From Sterolibacterium sp. (GTDB lineage: Bacteria; Pseudomonadota; Gammaproteobacteria; Burkholderiales; Rhodocyclaceae): 58,050 nucleotides of DNA. The position numbers were made by a program, and so were the translations under genes. Every line of letters begins with the position of its first letter. The stretch's first letter is position 1. The stretch spans positions 1 to 58,050 of the forward strand of contig JAHRWT010000058.1 in the NCBI GenBank assembly GCA_019105045.1. Reading direction: 5' to 3'. Positions 29,047-37,447 of the stretch are shown in pieces. The notes under the pieces were generated by a model. It ran no database searches. It saw only the letters and a list, made by a program, of their open reading frames with translations, and was not told the origin of the DNA.

Positions 29047-30201
29047 TCAACGGATCTTCAATGTGGATAGACCAAACAGCACCAGCATGATGGTGATGAT
29101 CCAGAAACGCACCACCACCTGGGTTTCCTTCCAGCCACTCAGTTCAAAATGGTGATGCAGCGGCGCCATGCGGAAAATTCGTTTGCCACCACTGATCTTG
29201 AAATACGCCACCTGCAGCATCACGGAAACCGTTTCCGCGACAAAGATGCCACCCATGATGAAGAGCACGATTTCCTGACGCACGATGATGGCCACCGTAC
29301 CCAAGGCCGCCCCCAGCGCCAACGCGCCGACATCACCCATGAAGACTTCGGCCGGATGGGTGTTGAACCAGAGGAAACCCAGCCCGGCACCGGCCAACGC
29401 GGCGCAGAACACCGCCAGCTCACCCACGCCCGGGATATACGGCAACAGCAGATATTTGGCGATCACAGCATGACCGGTGACATAGGCAAACACGCCCAAG
29501 GCCGTGCCGACCATGACCGTCGGCATGATGGCCAGACCATCCAGACCATCGGTCAGGTTCACCGCATTGCTGGAGCCAACAATGACGAAATAACTGAGAA
29601 TCATGAAACCGAACACGCCCAGTGGATAGCTGACCGACTTGAAGAAGGGCACAATCAGCGCCGCATTTTGCGGCAGCTGCATGGTGAAACCGCTTTGCAC
29701 CCAGGCAAAGAACAGTTCCATCAACTGCTCATTGCCACGCACCGAGACAGCAAACCCCAGGCAGATGGCGGCAAACACCGCAATGAAGGATTGCCAGAAA
29801 TACTTGCTGCGCGCCGACAGGCCTTTGGGATTGCGATGCACCACCTTGCGCCAGTCATCGACCCAGCCGATGGCGCCAAAACCCAAGGTGACCAGCAAAG
29901 TGATCCAGACAAACCGATTCGACAAATCCACCCACAGCAAGGTGGACGCCGTCAGTGCCAACAGGATCAACACGCCCCCCATGGTCGGCGTACCGGCTTT
30001 GACCAAGTGGCTTTGCGGCCCGTCATCGCGCACCGACTGGCCGATTTTCTTGGCCGCCAGCCAGCGAATCACCCCCGGCCCGATGGCAAATGAAATCACC
30101 AGTGCCGTCATGGCCGCCAGCACGGCGCGCAAAGTGATGTAGTTGAAAACGTTGAAGGCGCGGATGTCCTGCGCCAGCCATTTCGCCAGTTCAAGCAACA
30201 T
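29047..30201 (-). CDS. mraY: Phospho-N-acetylmuramoyl-pentapeptide transferase
   Basis: MraY transfers phospho-MurNAc-pentapeptide to undecaprenyl phosphate, giving lipid I. The 384-residue polytopic protein carries the substrate motif [19 protein letters not shown], the aspartates of [19 protein letters not shown] and the [14 protein letters not shown] loop. It is about 24 residues longer than E. coli MraY. The extra residues sit in one loop (around [17 protein letters not shown]), a feature also known in other betaproteobacterial MraY proteins. AGGAGG stands five bases before the start. A 103-bp gap to murF holds a GCGGCA/TGCCGC hairpin (30221-30238). Confidence 0.98.
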   Translation of the reverse strand: MLLELAKWLAQDIRAFNVFNYITLRAVLAAMTALVISFAIGPGVIRWLAAKKIGQSVRDDGPQSHLVKAGTPTMGGVLILLALTASTLLWVDLSNRFVWITLLVTLGFGAIGWVDDWRKVVHRNPKGLSARSKYFWQSFIAVFAAICLGFAVSVRGNEQLMELFFAWVQSGFTMQLPQNAALIVPFFKSVSYPLGVFGFMILSYFVIVGSSNAVNLTDGLDGLAIMPTVMVGTALGVFAYVTGHAVIAKYLLLPYIPGVGELAVFCAALAGAGLGFLWFNTHPAEVFMGDVGALALGAALGTVAIIVRQEIVLFIMGGIFVAETVSVMLQVAYFKISGGKRIFRMAPLHHHFELSGWKETQVVVRFWIITIMLVLFGLSTLKIR

Positions 30202-30304
30202 ACTGACCTCCTGCGATGTAGCGGCAACACGCTGCCGCCATCTGCTGATATCCGTTGATTCGTAAACTTGTGCGCATGGTCAGATGATTCATGAGTCTGT
30301 GCTT

Positions 30305-31759
30305 TCAGTTCGTCTTGCTTTCGATGGCATCGGCAATCCGCTCCATCTTCATGAACCGTGAACCCTTGACGAGCACGGTAACCTGCTTGTCCAGCAAGGG
30401 CCGCAGCGCTTCAACAAGACTGGCATGTGTGCGGAAATGCTGACCGCCTTCACCAAAATTGCGCACCGCCACGGCGCTATATTCGCCCAGCCCCAGCAGC
30501 TGATCGATACCCATGCTCTTGGCATAGCCGCCGATCTCGTCATGAAACTGCCCGGCCTGGCTGCCGACTTCACCCATGTCGCCCATCACCAATATCCGCC
30601 GACCAGGCAGATTGGCCAGCACCTCGATGGCTGCGCGCATGGAATCTGGATTGGCGTTGTAACTGTCGTCAATCAGCAAGGCGCCGCCCTGCGCTGCCCT
30701 GCGTTGCAACCGGCCAGCCACGCCGGCATAGGACTGCAAGCCATCCACCACGGCTTCCAGGCTCGCGCCGGCCGCCAGCGTCGTCGCCGCCGCCGCCAGC
30801 GCATTGCGCGCGTTGTGCCCGCCAGGCACCTGCAACTCGATGGTTGCCGACATCGATGTCAGCGATGATGGCGACCGCAGTATTTCCAAATGCAGCTGGC
30901 CGCCAAAATGCCGTGGCTGATAACTGGCGCGAAGGGCGTCTGCTGCAAGCGCCGTCGGAAACGGCGCAGCGCCCAATGAAAAGCCGACCAGCCGAGCCAC
31001 ACCGGCCGCTCGCGCCATCTCGCACCACAACTCGGCATGGCTGTCATCGGCATTGATCACGGCGCAGCCAGCCGACTGCAGACCATTGAAAATTTCGCCT
31101 TTGGCGCGCGCCACACCGGTCAAACTGCCCAAGCCTTCGAGATGGGCGCGCTGGGCATTATTCACCAGTGCCACCGTCGGTGCGGCCAGGCGTGTCAGAT
31201 AATCGATTTCACCGGCATGATTCATGCCCATTTCCAGCACGGCCGCCCGGTGATTTTCCCGCAGGCGCAACAGCATCAGCGGCAGCCCGATGTCATTGTT
31301 GAGATTGCCGGCAGTCGCCAGCACCGCCGTTTGTGGATCATCGCCATTGCGCGCGGCCTGCGCGCGCAGGATTGCCGCGCACATTTCCTTGACCGTGGTC
31401 TTGCCATTGCTGCCGGTGATGCCGATCAGCGGCAATGTGAATCGCTGACGCCAGCTGGCGGCCAGCCGCCCCAGCGCCAGACGCGTGTCGTTGACCACGA
31501 TCAATGGCAGATTGACCAGTGACTTTTCCTGCTGCTGCAACCAGTCTGCATCGACCAGCGCCGCTGTCGCGCCATCCTGGGCAAGCACGTTGCGCACGAA
31601 ATCATGACCATCGAAATGCTCGCCACGCAAGGCGATGAACAGTTCACCCGGCTGAATATGGCGCGTATCCGTACTGACGCCTGTGATCTGCTGCACGGCC
31701 AGACCGGCATCATGCAAGCGCCCGTCACAGCCCTGGGCGACTTCACGCAAAGTCATCAT
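30305..31759 (-). CDS. murF: UDP-N-acetylmuramoyl-tripeptide--D-alanyl-D-alanine ligase
   Basis: MurF adds the D-Ala-D-Ala dipeptide to complete UDP-MurNAc-pentapeptide. The protein of about 484 residues has the three Mur-ligase domains, with ITGSNGKTTVKEMCAAIL as the ATP loop, EMGMNHAGEI in the central domain, and DDSYNANPDSMRAAIEVL and VMGDMGEVG in the C-terminal part. Two adjacent ATGs (31759 and 31756) fit. A start 10 codons earlier would overlap the murE end but is not conserved in character. Confidence 0.97.
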   Translation of the reverse strand: MMTLREVAQGCDGRLHDAGLAVQQITGVSTDTRHIQPGELFIALRGEHFDGHDFVRNVLAQDGATAALVDADWLQQQEKSLVNLPLIVVNDTRLALGRLAASWRQRFTLPLIGITGSNGKTTVKEMCAAILRAQAARNGDDPQTAVLATAGNLNNDIGLPLMLLRLRENHRAAVLEMGMNHAGEIDYLTRLAAPTVALVNNAQRAHLEGLGSLTGVARAKGEIFNGLQSAGCAVINADDSHAELWCEMARAAGVARLVGFSLGAAPFPTALAADALRASYQPRHFGGQLHLEILRSPSSLTSMSATIELQVPGGHNARNALAAAATTLAAGASLEAVVDGLQSYAGVAGRLQRRAAQGGALLIDDSYNANPDSMRAAIEVLANLPGRRILVMGDMGEVGSQAGQFHDEIGGYAKSMGIDQLLGLGEYSAVAVRNFGEGGQHFRTHASLVEALRPLLDKQVTVLVKGSRFMKMERIADAIESKTN

Positions 31760-31770
31760 GTGCGCGCGCT

Positions 31771-33312
31771 TCACGGCTCGGCCCGCCATGCAGACAACGC
31801 TTGCTGCGCCTGTGCCAGATCGGAAAAAGGCAGTCGCTCGCCAGCAATTTCCTGATAACTTTCATGTCCCTTGCCGGCAATCAGCAACACATCCTGAGGC
31901 TGCATATTGCGCACGACAGAAGCAATCGCCGCACTGCGATCCATCTCGCTGCGCGCTGCACGAGTCATGCCATCGAGAATGTTGTTGATGATGCGCTGCG
32001 GATCCTCGCCACGTGGATTGTCGCTGGTGACCACCACTTCGTCGGCCAGACGCTCGGCCACCCGTCCCATCAATGGTCGCTTGCCGCTGTCGCGCTCACC
32101 ACCGCAACCAAACACGCACAGCAAGCGCCCGGCGCGAGCCGTTGCCACTTCGCGCAAGGTCAGCAACACTTGCTCCAGCGCATCCGGAGTGTGCGCGTAA
32201 TCAACCACCAGCAAGGGCGCTTCGCTCGCCGTGGCGGCATTGACGATCTGCAGCCGGCCAGGCGGCGGTGTTAATTGTCGGCAACACGCAGCCGCTTCTG
32301 CTGGCGGCACGCCGGCAGCCAGCAGGGCCGCCAATACTGCCAGCAGATTGCTGGCATTGAAACGACCCAGCAATGCCGCATTGACCAGCAACGCCGGCAT
32401 ATCATCCACTGCGCTGGACAGATTGAAGCTGAAGCCCTGGCCGCCGACCTGCAGGTCACGAGCAATCAGCAGCTGATCAACGCTGGCGGCATGGGGACAA
32501 TCTTCGTCAAGCGTGTAGCCAATACGCCGCACGCCACGACCGGCAAGATTCTCGGCCAGCGCGCTACCCAGCGGATCATCCAGATTGAAAATCGCATGGC
32601 GAATGCCCGGCAGCTCGAACAGACGCGCCTTGGCAGCGCCATAGTTGAGGATATTGCCGTGATATTCGAGATGATCGCGCGTCAGGTTGGTGAAGATCGC
32701 AGTATCGAAATGCACACCATCCACACGCTGCTGATCCAGACCAATCGAGGAAACTTCCATGGCACAGGCCGTGGCCCCGGCATCGCGCAGCCCAGCCAGC
32801 GTCGCATGCACACTGATGACATCCGGCGTGGTATTGAGGCTATCGACCAGTGCCCCCGGCAGGCCATTGCCCAGCGTACCGATGACGCCGCAACGACGAC
32901 CGAGCATGTTCAATGCCTGCACGATCCATTGACTGACCGTGGTCTTGCCATTGGTACCGGTGATGCCGCAGACCCACATTTGTGCCGAAGGCTGGCCATG
33001 GACCGCATTGGCCAGGGCGCCCAGCACGGCCTGCAAACCCGCAACAGGCACATTCGGCACTCTCAACACATTATCCAGCAGCGCCGCGCAGTCCCGCGCA
33101 TCCGCGTTTTCCCAGATCACGCCGGCCGCACCCTGCTGCACGGCAGCTTCGATATGATCGCGTCCATCACCACGAACGCCGGGCAGGGCGACGAACACAT
33201 CGCCCTGGGTGATGCGCCGCGAATCCGCGCTGATGCCACAGCCGGCAAGACGCACACCCTGGCGTTCCAGCCCAGCAAAAATTTCACTGACACTGACAAT
33301 CCGACTGCTCAC
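31771..33312 (-). CDS. murE: UDP-N-acetylmuramoyl-tripeptide synthetase (meso-DAP type)
   Basis: MurE adds the third peptide residue. The 513-residue protein contains the ATP loop [13 protein letters not shown], the EVSSIGLDQQRV motif, and the C-terminal signature TSDNPRGEDP. DNPR marks enzymes specific for meso-diaminopimelate, as opposed to the lysine type, so the wall should be the Gram-negative DAP type. Translation starts at a GTG that overlaps the ftsI stop in a GTGA arrangement. murF follows 11 bases later. Confidence 0.97.
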   Translation of the reverse strand: MSSRIVSVSEIFAGLERQGVRLAGCGISADSRRITQGDVFVALPGVRGDGRDHIEAAVQQGAAGVIWENADARDCAALLDNVLRVPNVPVAGLQAVLGALANAVHGQPSAQMWVCGITGTNGKTTVSQWIVQALNMLGRRCGVIGTLGNGLPGALVDSLNTTPDVISVHATLAGLRDAGATACAMEVSSIGLDQQRVDGVHFDTAIFTNLTRDHLEYHGNILNYGAAKARLFELPGIRHAIFNLDDPLGSALAENLAGRGVRRIGYTLDEDCPHAASVDQLLIARDLQVGGQGFSFNLSSAVDDMPALLVNAALLGRFNASNLLAVLAALLAAGVPPAEAAACCRQLTPPPGRLQIVNAATASEAPLLVVDYAHTPDALEQVLLTLREVATARAGRLLCVFGCGGERDSGKRPLMGRVAERLADEVVVTSDNPRGEDPQRIINNILDGMTRAARSEMDRSAAIASVVRNMQPQDVLLIAGKGHESYQEIAGERLPFSDLAQAQQALSAWRAEP

Positions 33313-35039
33313 ATGCTCTCCTCGACAGCAGGCGCGTCTTTCGTTGCCGTCAATATCGTGGGAATCTCGGCATCCGGCGACACGCCCAGAGTGCGCAGGC
33401 TGCCCGCCATGACCTGGGAAAACACCGGCGCGGCCACTTCACCGCCATAGTAACCACCGACCGTGGGTTCATCGACCATCACCGCAACAATCAGCCGCGG
33501 ATTGGATGCCGGCGCAAAACCGGCAAAAGAAGCGATGTATTTGTTGGTATAGCCCTGCCCGACAATCTTGCGCGCGGTGCCCGTCTTGCCGGCCACGCGA
33601 TACCCTGACACTTGCGCCTTGAGCGCGGTACCACCGGGCATCACCACGGTTTCCATCATGGCCCGCACTTCACGCGCGGTCTGCGCCGAAAAGACCTGCC
33701 GTCCACTGACCGGCGGACGATCCTGACGCTCCAGTGACAGCGGAATCAAGTCACCGTCACGGGCAAATGCCATGTAAGCATGAGCCAGTTGCACCAAGGT
33801 CACCGACATGCCATGACCATAGGCCATGGTGGCCTGTTCGATCGGCCGCCAACTGGCGTAAGGGCGCAGCCGTCCGCCCACTTCGCCCGGGAAACCCAGC
33901 TTGAGCGGCTTGCCGAAACCCAGATCATCGAACATGGTCCACATATCGGCAGGCCGCATCCCCAGCGCCATTTTTACCGAACCGACGTTGGAGGATTTCT
34001 GGATCACCTGCGAGACCGTGAGCAAGCCATAGTCATGCGTGTCATGGATGGTGGCCACGCCGATTTTCAGATAACCCGGCCCTGTCTGAATGGTCGTTTG
34101 CGGGCGGAAGCTACCTTTTTCCAGCGCCAGCGCAGCAGTAAAGGGCTTCATGGTGGAGCCCGGCTCGAAGGTATCGGTGAACGCCCGGTTGCGCAGCCGT
34201 TCACCACTCAACTGGCTGCGGTTGTTGGGGTTGTAGGTCGGCAGATTGACCAGTGCCAGAATCTCGCCTTTTTTCGCATCGAGCACCACGATGCTGCCCG
34301 CGCGCGCCTTGTGTTCGGTCACTGCGCGCAGCAGATTGGCATAGGCCAGATACTGTATCTTGGCATCGATCGACAGGGTGATATCCTGGCCTTCCTGCGG
34401 CTTGCGAATGCTTTCCACGTCCTCGACGATCTGCCCGCGCCTATCCTTGATGACGCGGCGGCTGCCCGGCCGGCCGGCCAGCTGTTCCTGAAAAGCCAGC
34501 TCGACCCCTTCCTGGCCGACGTCTTCAGCACCGGTAAACCCCAGCAGATGGGCCGTCACTTCAGCGGCCGGGTAATACCGCCGATATTCCCGCTGCTCGT
34601 TGATCCCGGGCAGTTTCAAGGCGGCCACTTTTTCTGCTACGTCGGGTGCCACCTGGCGTTTGATGAAAACGAAATCACGTTCGCTGCCCAGCTTGTGATT
34701 CAACTCGCGCACATTCATGTCAAGCAGGGACGCCAGTTGTCGCGTCTGTGCCGGCTGCAGTTGCGCATCTTCCGGAATGGCCCAAATCGATTTGACCGGC
34801 GTTGACACCGCCAGCGCCTCACCGTGGCGATCCAATATGCGCCCGCGCGTGGCCGACAATTCAATCACCCGAGAATAGCGCGACGCGCCTTTGCCCTGCA
34901 GAAAATTGCTTTCCATGATCTGCAGATTGAAAGACCAGCCCACCAGCAGCAGAAAAAGAGCCATCAGCGCCAACAGGACAAAGCGCGAGCGCCACAGCGG
35001 CAAGGCAGTGGACAGGATGGGGCTATGCACAAACTTCAT
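33309..35039 (-). CDS. ftsI: Septal transpeptidase FtsI (PBP3)
   Basis: FtsI is a class B penicillin-binding protein that cross-links septal peptidoglycan with FtsW. The 576-residue protein has a short cytoplasmic tail, one membrane helix at about 20-40 and the pedestal domain (RGRILDRHGEALAVS). The transpeptidase domain has all three active-site motifs: STMK (nucleophile serine) within FEPGSTMKPF, SSN in QKSSNVGSV, and KTGT in VAGKTGTARK. It overlaps ftsL by four bases. The tail after the catalytic domain is short and Ala/Glu-rich. Confidence 0.98.
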   Translation of the reverse strand: MKFVHSPILSTALPLWRSRFVLLALMALFLLLVGWSFNLQIMESNFLQGKGASRYSRVIELSATRGRILDRHGEALAVSTPVKSIWAIPEDAQLQPAQTRQLASLLDMNVRELNHKLGSERDFVFIKRQVAPDVAEKVAALKLPGINEQREYRRYYPAAEVTAHLLGFTGAEDVGQEGVELAFQEQLAGRPGSRRVIKDRRGQIVEDVESIRKPQEGQDITLSIDAKIQYLAYANLLRAVTEHKARAGSIVVLDAKKGEILALVNLPTYNPNNRSQLSGERLRNRAFTDTFEPGSTMKPFTAALALEKGSFRPQTTIQTGPGYLKIGVATIHDTHDYGLLTVSQVIQKSSNVGSVKMALGMRPADMWTMFDDLGFGKPLKLGFPGEVGGRLRPYASWRPIEQATMAYGHGMSVTLVQLAHAYMAFARDGDLIPLSLERQDRPPVSGRQVFSAQTAREVRAMMETVVMPGGTALKAQVSGYRVAGKTGTARKIVGQGYTNKYIASFAGFAPASNPRLIVAVMVDEPTVGGYYGGEVAAPVFSQVMAGSLRTLGVSPDAEIPTILTATKDAPAVEESM

Positions 35040-35338
35040 GGCGCACCGCCCTGCGGCTCATCTGTCGGCCGGACGCCGACCGCTTCAATCGTCATGGTCT
35101 GCCCCGGCACTGGCAAGCGCATCTGCAATTTGTTGCGGGCAATCGACTCGATGCGCGCATGGCTGGCCCAGGTGCTCTGTTCGAGCTGCAACTGCCCCCA
35201 CTCCACATCCAGGTCGCGCATATGTGCCTGCTCACGCTCGATTTCGGTCACCAGCTTGCGCGCCTGATGGTTGGACGACACCGTGCCCAGGGCACTGAGC
35301 ACGACAATCAACAGCAAAAAAAGATTCAACCGCAACAT
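35036..35338 (-). CDS. ftsL: Cell division protein FtsL
   Basis: FtsL is a small bitopic divisome protein that forms a coiled-coil complex with FtsB and FtsQ and helps activate FtsWI. The 100-residue product has a membrane helix at about 4-21 ([19 protein letters not shown]). A heptad-like periplasmic segment ([20 protein letters not shown]) follows, then a short Pro-rich end. FtsL diverges fast, so the call leans on topology, size and its fixed place between rsmH and ftsI. It overlaps rsmH by 13 bases and ftsI by four. Confidence 0.94.
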   Translation of the reverse strand: MLRLNLFLLLIVVLSALGTVSSNHQARKLVTEIEREQAHMRDLDVEWGQLQLEQSTWASHARIESIARNKLQMRLPVPGQTMTIEAVGVRPTDEPQGGAP

Positions 35339-36282
35339 GCCGGTTTCCGCTTTTCAGCAATTCGCATCACCGCACTGCGCGCCCGCGAATTGGCGACAAT
35401 TTCGGCAGCTGCGGGATAAACCGGCTTGCCGACCAGACGCAGGCTGGGCTCTGGCAATTCTGCCGCCCGCACCGGCAGGCGCGCCGGCAACTGCGGCGGC
35501 TGCGCCTGCTCGCGCATGAAGCGCTTGACGATGCGATCTTCCAGCGAATGAAAGCTGATCACCACCAGTCGCCCCCCCGGCGCCAGCCGTGCAACGCACT
35601 GCGGCAGCGTTAGCGACAGCTCCTCAAGTTCCTGATTGATGTATATCCGTAAAGCCTGGAAGCTGCGGGTCGCCGGGTGCTGGCCCGGCTCGCGCGTACG
35701 GACGGCTTTTTCCACGAGCGCGGCAAACTGTCCAGTGGTTGCAATACTGCACTCGGCCCGAGCAGCCACAACCGCCTTTGCAATCGCATGAGCAAACCGT
35801 TCTTCGCCATAATCCCTCACCACCCTTTCTATTTCCTGTTGAGAAGCGCTTGCCAACCACGCCGCGGCGGTTTCACCACGGCTCGTATCCATGCGCATGT
35901 CGAGCGGCGCATCGAAGCGAAAACTGAAGCCCCGCGCCGCCTCGTCCAGCTGCGGTGATGACACGCCGATATCCAGCAGCACGCCATCGACCTGTTCAAT
36001 CGCCAACTCATCCAACGTGGCGGCCAACGCACTGAAGGCCGCATGGCGCAACACGAATCGTCCATCCTCTGCGGCCAGCGCCTTGCCGGCCGCAATCGCC
36101 GTCGGATCGCGATCCAGCGCAATCAGACGACCCTGCGGCCCCAGTCGGGCGAGAATCTGCCGACTGTGTCCGCCACGACCGAAGGTGGCATCGACATACA
36201 CACCATCTGCCTTGATCGCCAGCGCCTCGACCGCTTCTTGCAGCAGCACGGTTCGGTGCACCAGCGGCGCACCCGTATTCAC
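35326..36282 (-). CDS. rsmH: 16S rRNA (cytosine(1402)-N4)-methyltransferase RsmH
   Basis: RsmH (MraW) methylates N4 of C1402 in the decoding centre of 16S rRNA with SAM. The 318-residue protein begins with [13 protein letters not shown] and the SAM-binding [16 protein letters not shown]. It carries [26 protein letters not shown]-like [13 protein letters not shown] and the C-terminal [19 protein letters not shown]. It starts at a GTG overlapping the mraZ stop (GTGA), so translation depends on mraZ. All family motifs are intact. Confidence 0.98.
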   Translation of the reverse strand: MNTGAPLVHRTVLLQEAVEALAIKADGVYVDATFGRGGHSRQILARLGPQGRLIALDRDPTAIAAGKALAAEDGRFVLRHAAFSALAATLDELAIEQVDGVLLDIGVSSPQLDEAARGFSFRFDAPLDMRMDTSRGETAAAWLASASQQEIERVVRDYGEERFAHAIAKAVVAARAECSIATTGQFAALVEKAVRTREPGQHPATRSFQALRIYINQELEELSLTLPQCVARLAPGGRLVVISFHSLEDRIVKRFMREQAQPPQLPARLPVRAAELPEPSLRLVGKPVYPAAAEIVANSRARSAVMRIAEKRKPACCG

Positions 36283-36725
36283 AGCGTCAAACTCTCCAGA
36301 CCGGGCGGCAGCAGCTGGTCGCCCAATGCAAAAATCGCCGCCTGCTGTGCCTGCCAGCCGGCATCGCTCCAGATCTCGAAATGACTGCCCTGGCCAACCA
36401 GCCAGACCTGCTTGTCGAGCTGGGCGTAATCACGCAACACCGGCGGCACCAGCAGGCGACCGGCCGCATCCAACTCGCTGTCGGCAGCAAAACCGACCAG
36501 CAAGCGGCGCAACATGGCGGACTGGGTTTCAAGACTGGGTGCAGCCAGAATCTTGGCGCGGATCGGCTCCCAGGCCGGGGCTGGATAAAGCAGCAGGCAA
36601 CGATGGGGATGCGCGGTCAACACCAGCCGGCCTTCACCGAGCGTCTGCAACGCATCACGATGCCGCGCCGGGACGGCCATGCGCCCCTTGGCATCGAGAT
36701 TCAACGTTGCCGCTCCCTGAAACAT
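36279..36725 (-). CDS. mraZ: Transcriptional regulator MraZ
   Basis: MraZ is an AbrB/SpoVT-type DNA-binding protein that represses the dcw promoter in E. coli. The 148-residue protein has two swapped-hairpin repeats, starting [20 protein letters not shown] and, in the second half, [20 protein letters not shown] with the DxxGR motif. The ATG at 36723-36725 is supported by GGGGGAG and the universal MFQGA-like N-terminus, although the frame is open 27 codons further. Four GTGG boxes of the MraZ type lie in its own promoter, indicating autoregulation. Confidence 0.97.
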   Translation of the reverse strand: MFQGAATLNLDAKGRMAVPARHRDALQTLGEGRLVLTAHPHRCLLLYPAPAWEPIRAKILAAPSLETQSAMLRRLLVGFAADSELDAAGRLLVPPVLRDYAQLDKQVWLVGQGSHFEIWSDAGWQAQQAAIFALGDQLLPPGLESLTL

Positions 36726-36790
36726 GTCTCCCCCGTTCATTTTGCAACCGGCGTCACAAGCAAACCCGATTTTGAAAAGTGATTTATTTT

Positions 36791-36826
36791 CCCACTTTTC
36801 TACCACTTCAACCCACTTCTTCCCAC
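36791..36826 (-). promoter_or_regulatory. MraZ operator: four GTGGG-type boxes
   Basis: On the minus strand the boxes are GTGGG (36822-36826), GTGGG (36812-36816), GTGGT (36802-36806) and GTGGG (36791-36795), with starts spaced 10, 10 and 11 bp. MraZ is known to bind TGGGN repeats with a 10-bp period upstream of mraZ. Here the first box overlaps the -10 hexamer and the others follow it, which suits repression of the whole cell-division cluster. Confidence 0.88.
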
Positions 36827-36853
36827 TCTAGTGGAGATTTTTGGGGTGGTCAA
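36825..36853 (-). promoter_or_regulatory. Promoter of the division and cell-wall (dcw) cluster
   Basis: On the minus strand TTGACC (36848-36853) and TAGAGT (36825-36830) are exactly 17 bp apart and sit about 100 bp before the mraZ ATG. The -10 overlaps the first MraZ box. An AT-rich stretch upstream (36854-36950) could strengthen it. This is probably the main promoter for the genes from mraZ to lpxC. Confidence 0.7.
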
Positions 36854-36994
36854 GGAAAAATCAGGTTTTTTCTTTCAGGGACAAACACTTAGAGGCAAAT
36901 CAACAAAGATATTGAGAAAAAAATATTCATATTAATCAATAGACTTGCAGTACGTTTCGAAAGTGAAATATCAGGATAAGGCAACGACACGCAA

Positions 36995-37027
36995 CAAGCC
37001 CGGCAACGTAAAACATTGCCGGGCTTG
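36995..37027 (-). terminator. Perfect 12-bp hairpin downstream of rnpB
   Basis: CAAGCCCGGCAA (36995-37006) pairs perfectly with TTGCCGGGCTTG (37016-37027) around a 9-base loop, 16 bases after the RNase P RNA end. On the minus strand the following bases are only moderately T-rich (TTGCGTGT). A run of seven Ts instead lies between rnpB and this hairpin. It probably ends or protects the rnpB transcript and insulates the dcw promoter. Confidence 0.65.
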
Positions 37028-37042
37028 CTCACCCCAAAAAAA

Positions 37043-37418
37043 TGGAAGTCCGCCGATAAGCCGGGTTCTGTCGTGGGCAGTCATTCCTCTGGGCCTGACG
37101 TTACCGCCAGGCTCTAGCAGCCTACCCGGAAGCGAGGCGAGCCACCTCATCGCTTCCCTATTTGGCCTTGCCCCGGATGGGGTTTGCCGTGCCGTCCGCA
37201 TTACTGCGTCCGCGGTGAGCTCTTACCTCACCATTTCACCCTTGCCTGATCTCCTCGCAGAGCCATCGGCGGTATCTTTCTGTTGCACTTTCCGTCGCCT
37301 TGGGTCATCGCTTGCGCGATCACTTATAGCGCCCGGCCGTTAGCCGGCATCCTGCTCTATGGGGCCCGGACTTTCCTCCATGAGTGAATACTCACAGCGA
37401 CTGCCTGGCGAACTTCCG
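37043..37418 (-). ncRNA. rnpB: RNase P RNA
   Basis: This is the catalytic RNA that trims 5' leaders from tRNA precursors. On the minus strand the conserved GAGGAAAGTCCGGGC (P4/CR-I region) lies at 37364-37378. The distal ACAGAACCCGGCTTA element lies at 37057-37071. The ends GGAAGTTCGCC and GGCGGACTTCC form an 11-bp P1 helix with one G-U pair, fixing the mature RNA at about 37044-37417 (about 374 nt), normal for the bacterial A type. The ends are inferred from pairing. It lies 30 bp beyond the FAD oxidoreductase gene. Confidence 0.96.
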
Positions 37419-37424
37419 TCTGCG

Positions 37425-37430
37425 ATTGTA
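37425..37430 (-). promoter_or_regulatory. -10 element of the rnpB promoter
   Basis: TACAAT on the minus strand stands seven bases before the predicted 5' end of RNase P RNA. A -35 at the right distance would fall in the final codons of the upstream flavoprotein gene and matches poorly (AGCTGA). The position relative to P1 makes this the likely start signal. Confidence 0.5.
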
Positions 37431-37447
37431 GCCCAGGGCAGGCGTGA

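Noticed and set aside
29680-29760. Insertion in MraY as a novel domain
   Set aside because: The extra 20-odd residues fall in one loop and similar longer MraY proteins are known in betaproteobacteria.
30202-30304. Small gene or extra promoter between murF and mraY
   Set aside because: The 103-bp gap has only a short GCGGCA/TGCCGC hairpin and the mraY ribosome binding site; no coding frame or convincing hexamer pair.
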